From NCBI GenBank assembly GCA_946481195.1, contig CAMLNG010000147.1, positions 1-8,426 on the forward strand: a stretch of 8,426 nucleotides of DNA. Reading direction: 5' to 3'. A program made the translations under genes and the position numbers. Positions 1 through 5,878 of the stretch are shown here, piece by piece (the first letter of the stretch is position 1; the number at the start of each line of letters is the position of its first letter). The notes beneath the pieces were generated by a model. That model saw nothing but the letters and a program-made list of their open reading frames with translations, had not been told where the DNA came from and ran no database searches. This DNA is from an uncultured Chromatiaceae bacterium. GTDB lineage: Bacteria > Pseudomonadota > Gammaproteobacteria > Enterobacterales > Alteromonadaceae.

Positions 1-864
1 ATTGGCAAATACCGTGCTTTGTATCAGCACTTGTTGCAGGCGGGGGTTCCAGAGAGCTGGTTTGACTGCCACGCCAAGCCTGCGACGCTGGCGCAGCTGG
101 CACTGGTGCATCAGCCGGACTATATCAATGCTTTATGCACCGGCGTGCTTGACGATAAAGCGATGCGCCGCATCGGATTTCCCTGGTCAGAATTTTTAAT
201 CCAGCGAAGCCTGCAATCGGTTGGCGGCACTATCCGTACTATGCAACTGGCTCTTCAGCGCGGTATAGCCCTGCATTTAAGCGGGGGTTATCACCATGCC
301 TTTGCCGGCGAAGGTGCCGGGTTTTGTCTGTTTAATGATCTGGCAGTTACCGCAGCAGTGGCCTTACAGCAAGGGGTCGACAAAGTGTTGATCTTTGACT
401 GTGACGTGCATCAGGGTGATGGCACCGCGCTGTTATTCGGCGGTGAGCCGCGCGTCGTCACAGCGTCGTTGCATGGCGAAAAGAATTTCCCGGCACGCAA
501 ACAACATTCCGACTGGGACATTGGCCTGCCAACGCAGTGCGAGGACGCAGCCTACCTCGAAGCAGTACACAGCAGTTTTGACTACCTGTTGCGACTGCAT
601 CAACCTGACTTCGTGCTGTACGACGCTGGCGTCGATATCCACAAAGACGACGATTTAGGTTTGTTACATATCAGCACGCAGGGGGTTTATCAGCGTGACC
701 ACTTTGTGCTCAAGCGCTGCCGCGAGCTGAATATTCCGGTCGCGGCGGTGATTGGTGGCGGTTATCAGCGGGATATCAACAAACTAGCTGCTGTGCACAG
801 CCAGTTGTTTCAGGCCGCCTGCGCTGTGTATCAACCTGCGCAGGCTCTGAACTGGCCTGGTTAG
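1..864 (+). CDS. Class IV (HDAC11-like) histone deacetylase family protein, 5' end missing
   Basis: Zn-dependent deacetylase/deacylase of the arginase-deacetylase fold. The reading frame is open from base 1 (it begins IGKYRALY), so the gene runs off the left edge; roughly 20-30 N-terminal residues are probably missing. Visible in the 287 residues present: the His-His pair in SGGYHHAF (residues 98-99), the GAGFCLFND block, zinc ligands in DCDVHQGDGT (D135, H137) and DAGVDIHKDD (D212), and the catalytic Tyr in the terminal GGGYQRD motif. The blocks IGKY, LIQRSLQSVGGTI, AGVDI and GGYQ match what I recall of human HDAC11, pointing to class IV rather than AcuC or acetylpolyamine amidohydrolase. 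Human HDAC11 is chiefly a long-chain defatty-acylase; whether the bacterial enzyme shares this, and its substrate, cannot be read here. Its TAG stop overlaps the stop of the convergent kynA. All catalytic residues are intact. Confidence 0.9.
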   Translation: MGKYRALYQHLLQAGVPESWFDCHAKPATLAQLALVHQPDYINALCTGVLDDKAMRRIGFPWSEFLIQRSLQSVGGTIRTMQLALQRGIALHLSGGYHHAFAGEGAGFCLFNDLAVTAAVALQQGVDKVLIFDCDVHQGDGTALLFGGEPRVVTASLHGEKNFPARKQHSDWDIGLPTQCEDAAYLEAVHSSFDYLLRLHQPDFVLYDAGVDIHKDDDLGLLHISTQGVYQRDHFVLKRCRELNIPVAAVIGGGYQRDINKLAAVHSQLFQAACAVYQPAQALNWPG

Positions 865-1961
865 TTATTATCGCCGGAGAAGTAAAAACCGAGCTGCCGG
901 CGCACTGGCGCCGGTAACACCGGCAAACTGGCTTTTGGCACCAGGAAAGTCGCCATATGAAACAAATCAGTGAAAATGCGGTTTTTTTCTGTGGTACGTT
1001 TTAAATAATCATGACCGCTGGAACCACCGGTACCAATTTTTGTTCCCAACATGCGCTGTACCATCATCGCGTGTTTGTAACGCCAAATCGTCAGATTCTC
1101 ATCAATTTCAGTCAGGCAGGTCAGCACCTGAAATGGCAGGTTAAACACCGGCTCTTCCTGATACAGGCTGATAAACAAAGCACCGAGCATGGCACGCTGG
1201 CTTAAGCGGAAACTGCCCTGTTGCTGTAACTCGGCATACTTCTCGCCATCCAGCAAGGCACTGAACTTGGCTCGGGTGCGTTCGATTTCATCCAGCTGTA
1301 GTTGGCGCTCAGCTGCCGCCAGCGCTTCAATCGATAACACTGTCTGCTGATCTTCATCCAGCATCTGGGCGGTGACCTGTTGATACATCTGCCAGAAACT
1401 AAAATCACCAAACTCTAAAAATGGCATCCGCTCCAACCAGGCCTGCACCCGTTCAAACAACGACGGCAGATTTTCGAAACTCTGCAGAAACTCGCGGTCT
1501 TTGTCATTGAGGCGGTTGTAAAAGGAATTCTTGTCAAAGTCGATACGGAACTCACTTTTAAGGCCTAAGCCAATTTCCAGCATTTTAAACTGCACCGACT
1601 GAAAACCTGACGCCGGTACCAGATAATCACGAAACGACATAAAGTCTTGCGGCGTCATCGTTTCCATCACGCCGATTTGCTGATTCAGCAACTGCTGGAT
1701 AGTGATCACCCGCTTGAGTTTATGCACCACACCGGTCAGCTGCTGGTCATGCACCACAGGTTCGGCAAACACTGTCAGCACTGCTTTTAATTCATGCAGG
1801 ATTTGTTTGAACCAGAGTTCATACACCTGATGCACCACGATAAATAAGGTTTCGTCGTGCGCTTCGTTGCCGTAACGCGCACTTTCCGGCGCCTGTGCAG
1901 CCAGGATTTTGTCCAGTTGCAGGTAATCGCCGTAATAGCAGGGAGTGGTATTTTTTTGCAT
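861..1961 (-). CDS. kynA: Tryptophan 2,3-dioxygenase (heme, animal-type)
   Basis: Cytosolic heme dioxygenase that oxidises L-tryptophan to N-formylkynurenine, the first step of the kynurenine pathway. The protein has 366 residues. Seen: YGDYLQLDKIL (10-20), HDETLFIVVHQVYELWFKQ (35-53) with distal-pocket H44 and F40, FRDYLVPASGFQS (110-122) whose R111 corresponds to the substrate-carboxylate Arg, the proximal heme ligand H297 in RYKHAMMVQRMLG, and the GTGGSSG loop with T311. Compact bacterial enzymes (Xanthomonas type) have about 300 residues; this one keeps the extra helical segment (about 205-270, including FRLSQRAMLGALF and YQEEPVFNLPFQ) that I recall from human TDO. The ATG at 1961 follows a weak ribosome site (GGA about 11 nt upstream). 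A sigma70-like promoter lies just upstream. Formamidase and kynureninase genes are not in the window, so the pathway continues elsewhere or in flanking DNA. Confidence 0.96.
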   Translation of the reverse strand: MQKNTTPCYYGDYLQLDKILAAQAPESARYGNEAHDETLFIVVHQVYELWFKQILHELKAVLTVFAEPVVHDQQLTGVVHKLKRVITIQQLLNQQIGVMETMTPQDFMSFRDYLVPASGFQSVQFKMLEIGLGLKSEFRIDFDKNSFYNRLNDKDREFLQSFENLPSLFERVQAWLERMPFLEFGDFSFWQMYQQVTAQMLDEDQQTVLSIEALAAAERQLQLDEIERTRAKFSALLDGEKYAELQQQGSFRLSQRAMLGALFISLYQEEPVFNLPFQVLTCLTEIDENLTIWRYKHAMMVQRMLGTKIGTGGSSGHDYLKRTTEKNRIFTDLFHMATFLVPKASLPVLPAPVRRQLGFYFSGDNN

Positions 1962-2000
1962 TTTTATGATTCCGGCCTGAGGCCCTGAGGAAGACGGGAT

Positions 2001-2029
2001 AGTCTAACGTGCACATCAGCGGCTGTCAG
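2001..2029 (-). promoter_or_regulatory. Candidate sigma70 promoter of kynA
   Basis: Read on the minus strand, CTGACA (2024-2029, 5/6 to consensus) and TAGACT (2001-2006, 4/6) are separated by exactly 17 bp. Transcription would start near 1994, giving a leader of about 33 nt before the kynA ATG. The -35 box sits inside an inverted repeat (2023-2036). Prediction from sequence only. Confidence 0.5.
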
Positions 2030-2036
2030 TAGACAG
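2023..2036. repeat. Inverted repeat over the kynA -35 box
   Basis: CTGTC-AGTA-GACAG, perfect 5-bp arms around a 4-nt centre, with outer CGG/CCG bases that can extend the symmetry across a 2-nt bulge. It covers the predicted -35 hexamer of kynA, so it could be an operator. A 5-bp inverted repeat can also arise by chance, and no regulator is recognised. Confidence 0.3.
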
Positions 2037-2107
2037 TGCCGTTGCCAGGTTGCTGGTCAGTCCGGTGGCGTTTTTGCTCGTGAGTGGTTATGCTGGGTTC
2101 GTAGCGG

Positions 2108-2121
2108 TTGCCTGCAGGCAA
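2108..2121. promoter_or_regulatory. Perfect 14-bp palindrome upstream of comFB-rsmS
   Basis: TTGCCTGCAGGCAA is identical to its own reverse complement and ends 15 bp before the ribosome site of the comFB-like gene. The position and perfect dyad symmetry fit a binding site for a dimeric regulator of the operon. As an RNA hairpin it would have only a 5-bp stem and no U-tract, so it is unlikely to be a terminator. I do not recognise the cognate factor. Confidence 0.4.
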
Positions 2122-2147
2122 ATTTACTCAACACACGGGAGTAGTTG

Positions 2148-2444
2148 ATGAAATTACACGACGATATCCATAATTATTATGAAAAACTGATGCTGGATCA
2201 TTTAACGGAGCTCGGCCTCGACGACGAGCACGACAGTGAATATCTGGCTGACTTATGCTGCATCGTACTGAATCAGCTGCCTTGCAAATACATCCGTTAC
2301 GAAGTGGATATGGCATTTTACCTGCCGCAAACTGAACGCTTTGAAATGGTCACCCGGGTAAAAGACGCGGTCGCAAAAGCCCGTGCTTTCCTGGACAGCC
2401 CGGATAATAAAAAAGCGGAACCAGTTGCCCCTGCCGAAGCATGA
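2148..2444 (+). CDS. ComFB-family protein (putative cyclic dinucleotide receptor)
   Basis: Small acidic cytosolic protein of 98 residues. The family signature is [20 protein letters not shown] (about residues 35-54), matching the ComFB core of the type 'D..C.ALN.LPP.Y', between an N-terminal helix beginning [12 protein letters not shown] and a C-terminal helix ([16 protein letters not shown]). The usual Pro-Pro is Pro-Cys here. Bacillus ComFB lies in the comF competence operon, and ComFB homologues in cyanobacteria and other bacteria have been reported to bind c-di-GMP or c-di-AMP; no comFA/comFC genes are seen here. The start is ATG 2148, because GGGAG at 2137-2141 lies 6 nt upstream; the in-frame TTG at 2145 would be too close. 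The stop overlaps the rsmS start (ATGA), so the two are probably translationally coupled. A diguanylate cyclase is encoded about 3.4 kb downstream. Confidence 0.8.
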   Translation: MKLHDDIHNYYEKLMLDHLTELGLDDEHDSEYLADLCCIVLNQLPCKYIRYEVDMAFYLPQTERFEMVTRVKDAVAKARAFLDSPDNKKAEPVAPAEA

Positions 2445-2629
2445 GTGCATCAATTCCACTGGTAAACCCACCATTAGAACAGGCGCCGCCAGCAGTCAAA
2501 CTGGCGGTTGACTTGATCCTGTTACTGGAACAACATCAGATAGACCCTGCCATAGTGCTGGCGGCGTTACCTATAGTGACGCAGGATTTTCAGCGCAAAC
2601 TGCAAACGCAGCAACAAGCCCAGCAATAA
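2441..2629 (+). CDS. rsmS: RsmS/YbaM family (DUF2496) pleiotropic regulator
   Basis: Protein of 62 residues. The core [19 protein letters not shown] followed by [21 protein letters not shown] closely resembles E. coli YbaM (about 53 residues, with [10 protein letters not shown] and ALDIVKRDYEKKL); this copy has a longer N-terminus ([14 protein letters not shown]) and a Gln-rich tail. RsmS was named in Erwinia/Pectobacterium as a regulator of secondary metabolism and virulence; its molecular mechanism is not known to me. ATG 2441 shares bases with the TGA stop of the preceding comFB-like gene, so it depends on upstream translation. No clear intrinsic terminator follows the TAA at 2627-2629. 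In enterobacteria ybaM lies beside priC and apt, which are absent here, so the pairing with ComFB reflects a different gene order. Confidence 0.85.
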   Translation: MSASIPLVNPPLEQAPPAVKLAVDLILLLEQHQIDPAIVLAALPIVTQDFQRKLQTQQQAQQ

Positions 2630-2690
2630 GCCGGCACAAAGTCTGTAAGAAACGGATTCTGCAGCAAATAGATTTCACGAGGAATTTGGG

Positions 2691-2802
2691 TGGTAGCCTT
2701 ACCAGCCACATCCCGGCACATAGATCATTCGCTGCGGCTGCTTCCTTCCGGACCTGACCGGGTTCACGAACTACTATTGCGGGAGGACCAATAAGGCCAC
2801 CA
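2691..2802 (-). ncRNA. ffs: 4.5S signal recognition particle RNA (bacterial small SRP RNA)
   Basis: RNA component of the signal recognition particle; it binds Ffh and supports FtsY-dependent targeting of membrane proteins. On the minus strand the domain IV core GGUCAGGUCCGGAAGGAAGC, including the GGAA tetraloop and the asymmetric-loop bases, lies within 2736-2759. The stretch UCCUCCCGCAA on the 5' side and UGUGCCGGGAUG on the 3' side match E. coli 4.5S RNA. The ends (UGGUGGCC... and ...GGCUACCA) pair in a terminal helix of about 17 bp, including G-U pairs, which fixes the mature ends at 2802 and 2691. Length is 112 nt against 114 in E. coli. It occupies the gap between rsmS and the acyltransferase gene (2630-2951); nothing else but its predicted promoter is seen there. 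No clear U-rich terminator follows. Confidence 0.97.
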
Positions 2803-2840
2803 TAGTGTTGCTGACGGGCGTCAACAATGAGTGCGGCGGC

Positions 2841-2869
2841 ATTATGCGCAAAAGCGTACGGCCCTGCAA
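2841..2869 (-). promoter_or_regulatory. Candidate promoter of ffs
   Basis: Minus strand: TTGCAG (2864-2869, weak -35) and CATAAT (2841-2846, 5/6 to -10) with a 17-bp spacer, followed by a GC-rich discriminator (GCCGCCG) typical of growth-rate-controlled stable RNA promoters. Transcription would start about 30 nt before the mature RNA, compatible with a 5' leader removed by RNase P as for E. coli 4.5S RNA. A TTGACG closer to the gene lacks a properly spaced -10. Confidence 0.4.
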
Positions 2870-2951
2870 CCGAAAATCTGCCGGCAGGGCTAAAAAGCCA
2901 CGCCAACGAGCAAAAGTTGCGCAAACTCACATTGCACAGTCTGCTGTATTG

Positions 2952-3530
2952 TCAGAAATTTTCCGGGATCCGCGGCTGCATCTGTTCGAAAAAGGCACGC
3001 ATCAGCGGATAATCCTCGTCGAAACTGTCACCCGGCTGCAGCAGCGGCCCGAATACAATAGATTTGCTGGCAAAATCGAGCCCAATCAGCTGAATGGGCA
3101 CTCCAGACTGCTTGGCTATCTGCCAGAAGCCGGATTTCCACTGTGTAACCTTTTTGCGTGTTCCTTCCGGCGCTATGCCCAGCAACAGCTTGGGTTCACG
3201 GGCAAAAGTTGCCACCAGCTGCGGCACTATGCCGTGACGTTGGCTGCGCTCAACCGGAATGCCACCAAAGCGCAGCAGGAAATTGCGGATCGGCCAGACA
3301 AAAATGCTGTGTTTACCCAAAAAAGAAATCTTTAAGCCCAAAGCCAGACTGGCAGCAAAAGCCACAATAAAATCCCAGTTCGACGTATGCGGTGCCACCG
3401 CCGCGACCAGTTTGGGTACATCTGGCAATGCACCGCGCACCTGCCAGCCAAGCCGCTGCAACACCCAACAGCCCAGCCGCTGTGCACGCGCACTGTGATG
3501 GCGCGGCAGTGCAGGTGGTAATTCAGGCAT
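2952..3530 (-). CDS. PlsC-type lysophospholipid/glycerophosphate acyltransferase
   Basis: Small acyltransferase of the AGPAT/PlsC superfamily (192 residues from ATG 3530), which transfers a fatty acyl chain to a lysophospholipid or related acceptor at the inner membrane. Seen: catalytic HX4D motif HTSNWD (48-53), a hydrophobic stretch (55-70), GGIPVER (89-95), and the PEGTR motif (121-125). It is shorter than E. coli PlsC (245 residues) and belongs to the compact 'lysophospholipid acyltransferase family' group; the acceptor cannot be assigned. Start choice: ATG 3530 has GGTGAG 7 nt upstream; an in-frame GTG at 3542 would overlap the DUF3014 stop (GTGA) and add 4 residues. In either case it is in an operon with the DUF3014 gene and probably translationally coupled. 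No convincing terminator precedes the ffs promoter. Confidence 0.88.
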   Translation of the reverse strand: MPELPPALPRHHSARAQRLGCWVLQRLGWQVRGALPDVPKLVAAVAPHTSNWDFIVAFAASLALGLKISFLGKHSIFVWPIRNFLLRFGGIPVERSQRHGIVPQLVATFAREPKLLLGIAPEGTRKKVTQWKSGFWQIAKQSGVPIQLIGLDFASKSIVFGPLLQPGDSFDEDYPLMRAFFEQMQPRIPENF

Positions 3531-3538
3531 GATGATAC

Positions 3539-4414
3539 TCACCGCTTCAGTACTGCCTGATACTGCACCAGCAGCAGTTTCAGCCGTTGCTGATTGGCCT
3601 GACCTAACCGGATCATTTGTTTTTGTGCCAGCCCCAATTGCTCAATCTCTGCATCAGCAAAAGCGTAATGCACTGAAGGCAACGTTAAATCCGGCTCGTC
3701 ACTAATCTCGGGGGCACTTAACAACACTTTGATCGCCTGCTGTAGCCGGTCGTCAAACTGCTGATCCGGGTAACCGAGCTCCAGATAAGCCGCCTGCAGC
3801 AGCGGATAAAACTGTTTGTATAAAGCCGCGACCTGCTCTGGTGGTACACTCTCCAGCAAGTTCAGATATGGCTGATAGCGCTGATAGTTGGCTTTATCCA
3901 GCTGATAACCCTGCCCTTTGGATTTGGCGGCAAAATCTTTACTGAGCCCTTTGAATAATGCCTGCTCAGCAATCAGCCGGCCCTGCGCGATGTTATCCAC
4001 CTGCACGACAAAACGGCGGATCATCTCTTCATTTAAAAATAGCGACGACAAGCCTGGCTGCCATTTCAGAGCAAAAAATGCCGTGCGTACCACTTCATCC
4101 GACTGATCCAATGGTGGCAGCGCTGCGGCGGCGGCAACTTCGGTTTCAGCGCCGACATCGACTCCGGCATCATCAGCGGCTTCGGCCAGCTTGTCATCCC
4201 CTGCTGGGGGCGGTGTTAACTTGTCTGCAGGCTCAGCGGCTTTTGTTTCGACCACAGCCGGAGCTGTGGTGACCGGGGCTACCGCCACTGGCGCCGGAGG
4301 CGCTGGTTTTAATAAATACCAGGCCGCCGCGGCAATCATCACCAGTACGACGACGGGCGCAATCCAGCTGGTGGAGCTGGGGGAATCTTGTTTAGACGAG
4401 GATTGTTGGGACAT
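3539..4414 (-). CDS. DUF3014 family inner-membrane anchored protein
   Basis: Protein of 291 residues with unknown biochemical role. Order: a Ser/Gln-rich cytosolic N-terminus (1-16), one membrane helix (about 17-35, WIAPVVVLVMIAAAAWYLL), an Ala/Pro/Glu-rich low-complexity linker (36-98), then a mostly helical domain (about 99-291) starting LPPLDQSDEVVR and containing FVVQVDNIAQG, which I recognise as DUF3014. The lack of positive charge after the helix and the linker composition suggest a periplasmic domain held away from the inner membrane. ATG 4414 follows AAGGAG by 10 nt. It is the first gene of a minus-strand operon with the PlsC-type acyltransferase and is divergent from the patatin-like gene, which hints at, but does not prove, a role connected with envelope lipids. 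Confidence 0.85.
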   Translation of the reverse strand: MSQQSSSKQDSPSSTSWIAPVVVLVMIAAAAWYLLKPAPPAPVAVAPVTTAPAVVETKAAEPADKLTPPPAGDDKLAEAADDAGVDVGAETEVAAAAALPPLDQSDEVVRTAFFALKWQPGLSSLFLNEEMIRRFVVQVDNIAQGRLIAEQALFKGLSKDFAAKSKGQGYQLDKANYQRYQPYLNLLESVPPEQVAALYKQFYPLLQAAYLELGYPDQQFDDRLQQAIKVLLSAPEISDEPDLTLPSVHYAFADAEIEQLGLAQKQMIRLGQANQQRLKLLLVQYQAVLKR

Positions 4415-4486
4415 ATGCAGACGACTCCTTGTTAGTCGGATCTTTTTTACTTTACCGCAGACTTAACGGTTTTAGTGCGCTGACGT

Positions 4487-4507
4487 ATTGAAAAGTTTCA
4501 ATTTTTT
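4487..4507. repeat. AT-rich perfect inverted repeat plus T-run in a divergent promoter region
   Basis: ATTGAAA-AG-TTTCAAT (4487-4502) has perfect 7-bp arms, followed by five more T. It sits in the 185-bp spacer between the divergent DUF3014 and patatin genes. Although it resembles a weak intrinsic terminator on the plus strand, no plus-strand gene ends before it. An operator or an AT-rich promoter element serving one or both genes is more likely. No convincing -35/-10 pair was found in this spacer. Confidence 0.35.
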
Positions 4508-4599
4508 CAGTGGATGCCCTACAACTGCCAGTTGCGGGCATTGCAAGATACCAACCAATCGTTAATAGTTAGGCAATTCAGACGTATGTTGTTATCTCT

Positions 4600-5739
4600 A
4601 TGACAGATAAAACAAAATCCGCCAAAACAGCGATTTTATTAACTGGCGGTGGCGCCCGTGCCGCCTATCAGGTCGGTGTATTAAAAGCAATTGCTCAGCA
4701 ATATCCCCGCAACAGCCGGATCCCGTTTCAGATTGTCTGCGGCACTTCAGCCGGCGCGATTAACGGCACCGCAATTGCCTGTTATGCCAGTTGTTTCCAG
4801 CTTGGGGTGAAAAAACTGGAATGGGTGTGGAAAAACTTTCATACCGGGCAAGTCTATTACTCCGATTATGTCCGCGCCACCTGGCACCTGGTACGGGGGT
4901 TTCTCAGCGCTTTTCAGGCCGATTATGCCAATCACAAACCAGTGTCGATGCTTGACAGCAAGCCGCTGAAACATCTGCTGAATGAAATGCTCGATTTAAA
5001 ACGGCTCGACCGCAATATTATGGGCGGCTACCTCGATAGCGTGTCGGTCACTGCCAGTTGCTACAACAGCGGCGATTCCATCACTTTTTTCCAGAGCCGG
5101 GAGGCACATGAATGGCAACGCTCGCGCCGCTGCGGTCAAAGGACTTTGCTGGGTATTCACCACTTAATGGCGTCTGCGGCAATTCCGCTGGTAATGCCGT
5201 CGGTGCGGATCAACCAGCAGTATTTTGGCGATGGTTCGGTCAATCAGCTGGCACCACTCAGCGCGCCAATCCATTTGGGCGCTGACCGAATTCTGATTGT
5301 CGGGCTGGAACAACCACGGCGAAGGGAACATTTGCAGCAGATGCCGCATCACCCAAACCTGTCGACTATCGCAGGTCATTTACTCGACAGCATCTTTTCT
5401 GACACGCTCAATGCCGATCTGGAGCGGATGCAACGCGTTAATAAAACCTTAGAGACCTTGCAGCAGCACCAGATTAAGTCTGAGCTGAAGCCGGTACACA
5501 GTTACCTGATTAATCCATCAACTAATTTTAACGCGCTGGCCAGTGAACATTTCCTGGCGCTGCCGATGGCAATCCGTTCACTGCTTCGCACTATTGGTAT
5601 AAAACAACATTCCGATTCGAGTTTGGCCAGTTATTTGTTATTTGAAAAAAGCTTCACTAAACGTCTGATTGAATTGGGTTATCAGGATGCGATGGCGCAG
5701 ATGGATGCACTGATGGCGTTTCTGAGCGCCAAAGAATAG
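4600..5739 (+). CDS. Patatin-like phospholipase family protein
   Basis: Ser-Asp dyad lipid acyl hydrolase of 379 residues. Seen: oxyanion-hole glycine motif GGGARAAYQVGVL (16-28), the nucleophile elbow GTSAG with Ser50, the ASAAIPLVMPSV segment (191-202), and the dyad motif DGS with Asp211 (canonical DGG/DGA), followed by LAPLSAPIHLGADRILIVG. The patatin domain spans about 10-235; the C-terminal 140 residues are helical and not recognised. No signal peptide is visible, so it probably acts on the cytosolic side of the inner membrane, unlike ExoU-type secreted or RssA-type small homologues. The start is fixed by the glycine motif at residue 16, although the ribosome site is poor. It is divergent from the DUF3014-acyltransferase operon; a deacylase beside an acyltransferase would suit lipid remodelling (inference). 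Confidence 0.92.
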   Translation: MTDKTKSAKTAILLTGGGARAAYQVGVLKAIAQQYPRNSRIPFQIVCGTSAGAINGTAIACYASCFQLGVKKLEWVWKNFHTGQVYYSDYVRATWHLVRGFLSAFQADYANHKPVSMLDSKPLKHLLNEMLDLKRLDRNIMGGYLDSVSVTASCYNSGDSITFFQSREAHEWQRSRRCGQRTLLGIHHLMASAAIPLVMPSVRINQQYFGDGSVNQLAPLSAPIHLGADRILIVGLEQPRRREHLQQMPHHPNLSTIAGHLLDSIFSDTLNADLERMQRVNKTLETLQQHQIKSELKPVHSYLINPSTNFNALASEHFLALPMAIRSLLRTIGIKQHSDSSLASYLLFEKSFTKRLIELGYQDAMAQMDALMAFLSAKE

Positions 5740-5745
5740 TCAGAA

Positions 5746-5763
5746 GCGGCAGCAAGCTGCCGC
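5746..5763 (+). other. GC-rich stem-loop just after the patatin gene
   Basis: GCGGCAGC-AA-GCTGCCGC, perfect 8-bp arms beginning 6 nt after the TAG stop. It would form a very stable hairpin in the transcript. There is no downstream T-run, so it is not a standard intrinsic terminator. It may protect the mRNA 3' end, act in Rho-dependent ending, or be a degenerate terminator. Confidence 0.45.
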
Positions 5764-5878
5764 GACAACAGGCCCCCACACTGCTGCGTAAGTACATTAT
5801 CTATTTCATTACAACCACTTACTATCAATGGCACAAAACATGCTTTGCTGAAATATCATTCGCTTCAGGGAGTCGCTG

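Noticed and set aside
2..199. Small open frame at the left edge, and a TTG start at 19 for the deacetylase
   Set aside because: The frame at base 1 continues the deacetylase with the IGKY motif, so the gene is cut by the edge rather than starting at 19, and the 2-199 frame is a shadow.
2145..2147. TTG as start of the ComFB-family gene
   Set aside because: The spacing to GGGAG would be only 3 nt, while ATG 2148 is 6 nt away.
2876..2886. CTGCCGGCAG palindrome between ffs and the acyltransferase gene as a terminator
   Set aside because: The 10-bp palindrome leaves no loop and has only a short T-run, and nearby GGCT-TTTT-AGCC has just a 4-bp stem, so neither is convincing.
2571..2930. Minus-strand open frame of 119 codons
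   Set aside because: It runs straight through the 4.5S RNA and antisense to the rsmS end, so the RNA gene explains the sequence.
2805..3335. Plus-strand open frame of 176 codons across the ffs promoter and acyltransferase gene
   Set aside because: It is antisense to the acyltransferase, whose HX4D and PEGTR motifs are intact; its own translation is Arg/Gln-rich with no recognisable motif.
3958..4466. Plus-strand open frames opposite the DUF3014 gene
   Set aside because: They arise from the GC-rich Ala/Pro linker codons read in reverse; composition is low complexity.
4487..4507. Intrinsic terminator on the plus strand
   Set aside because: The stem is A/T-rich and no plus-strand gene ends upstream, so it is listed as an inverted repeat in a promoter region instead.
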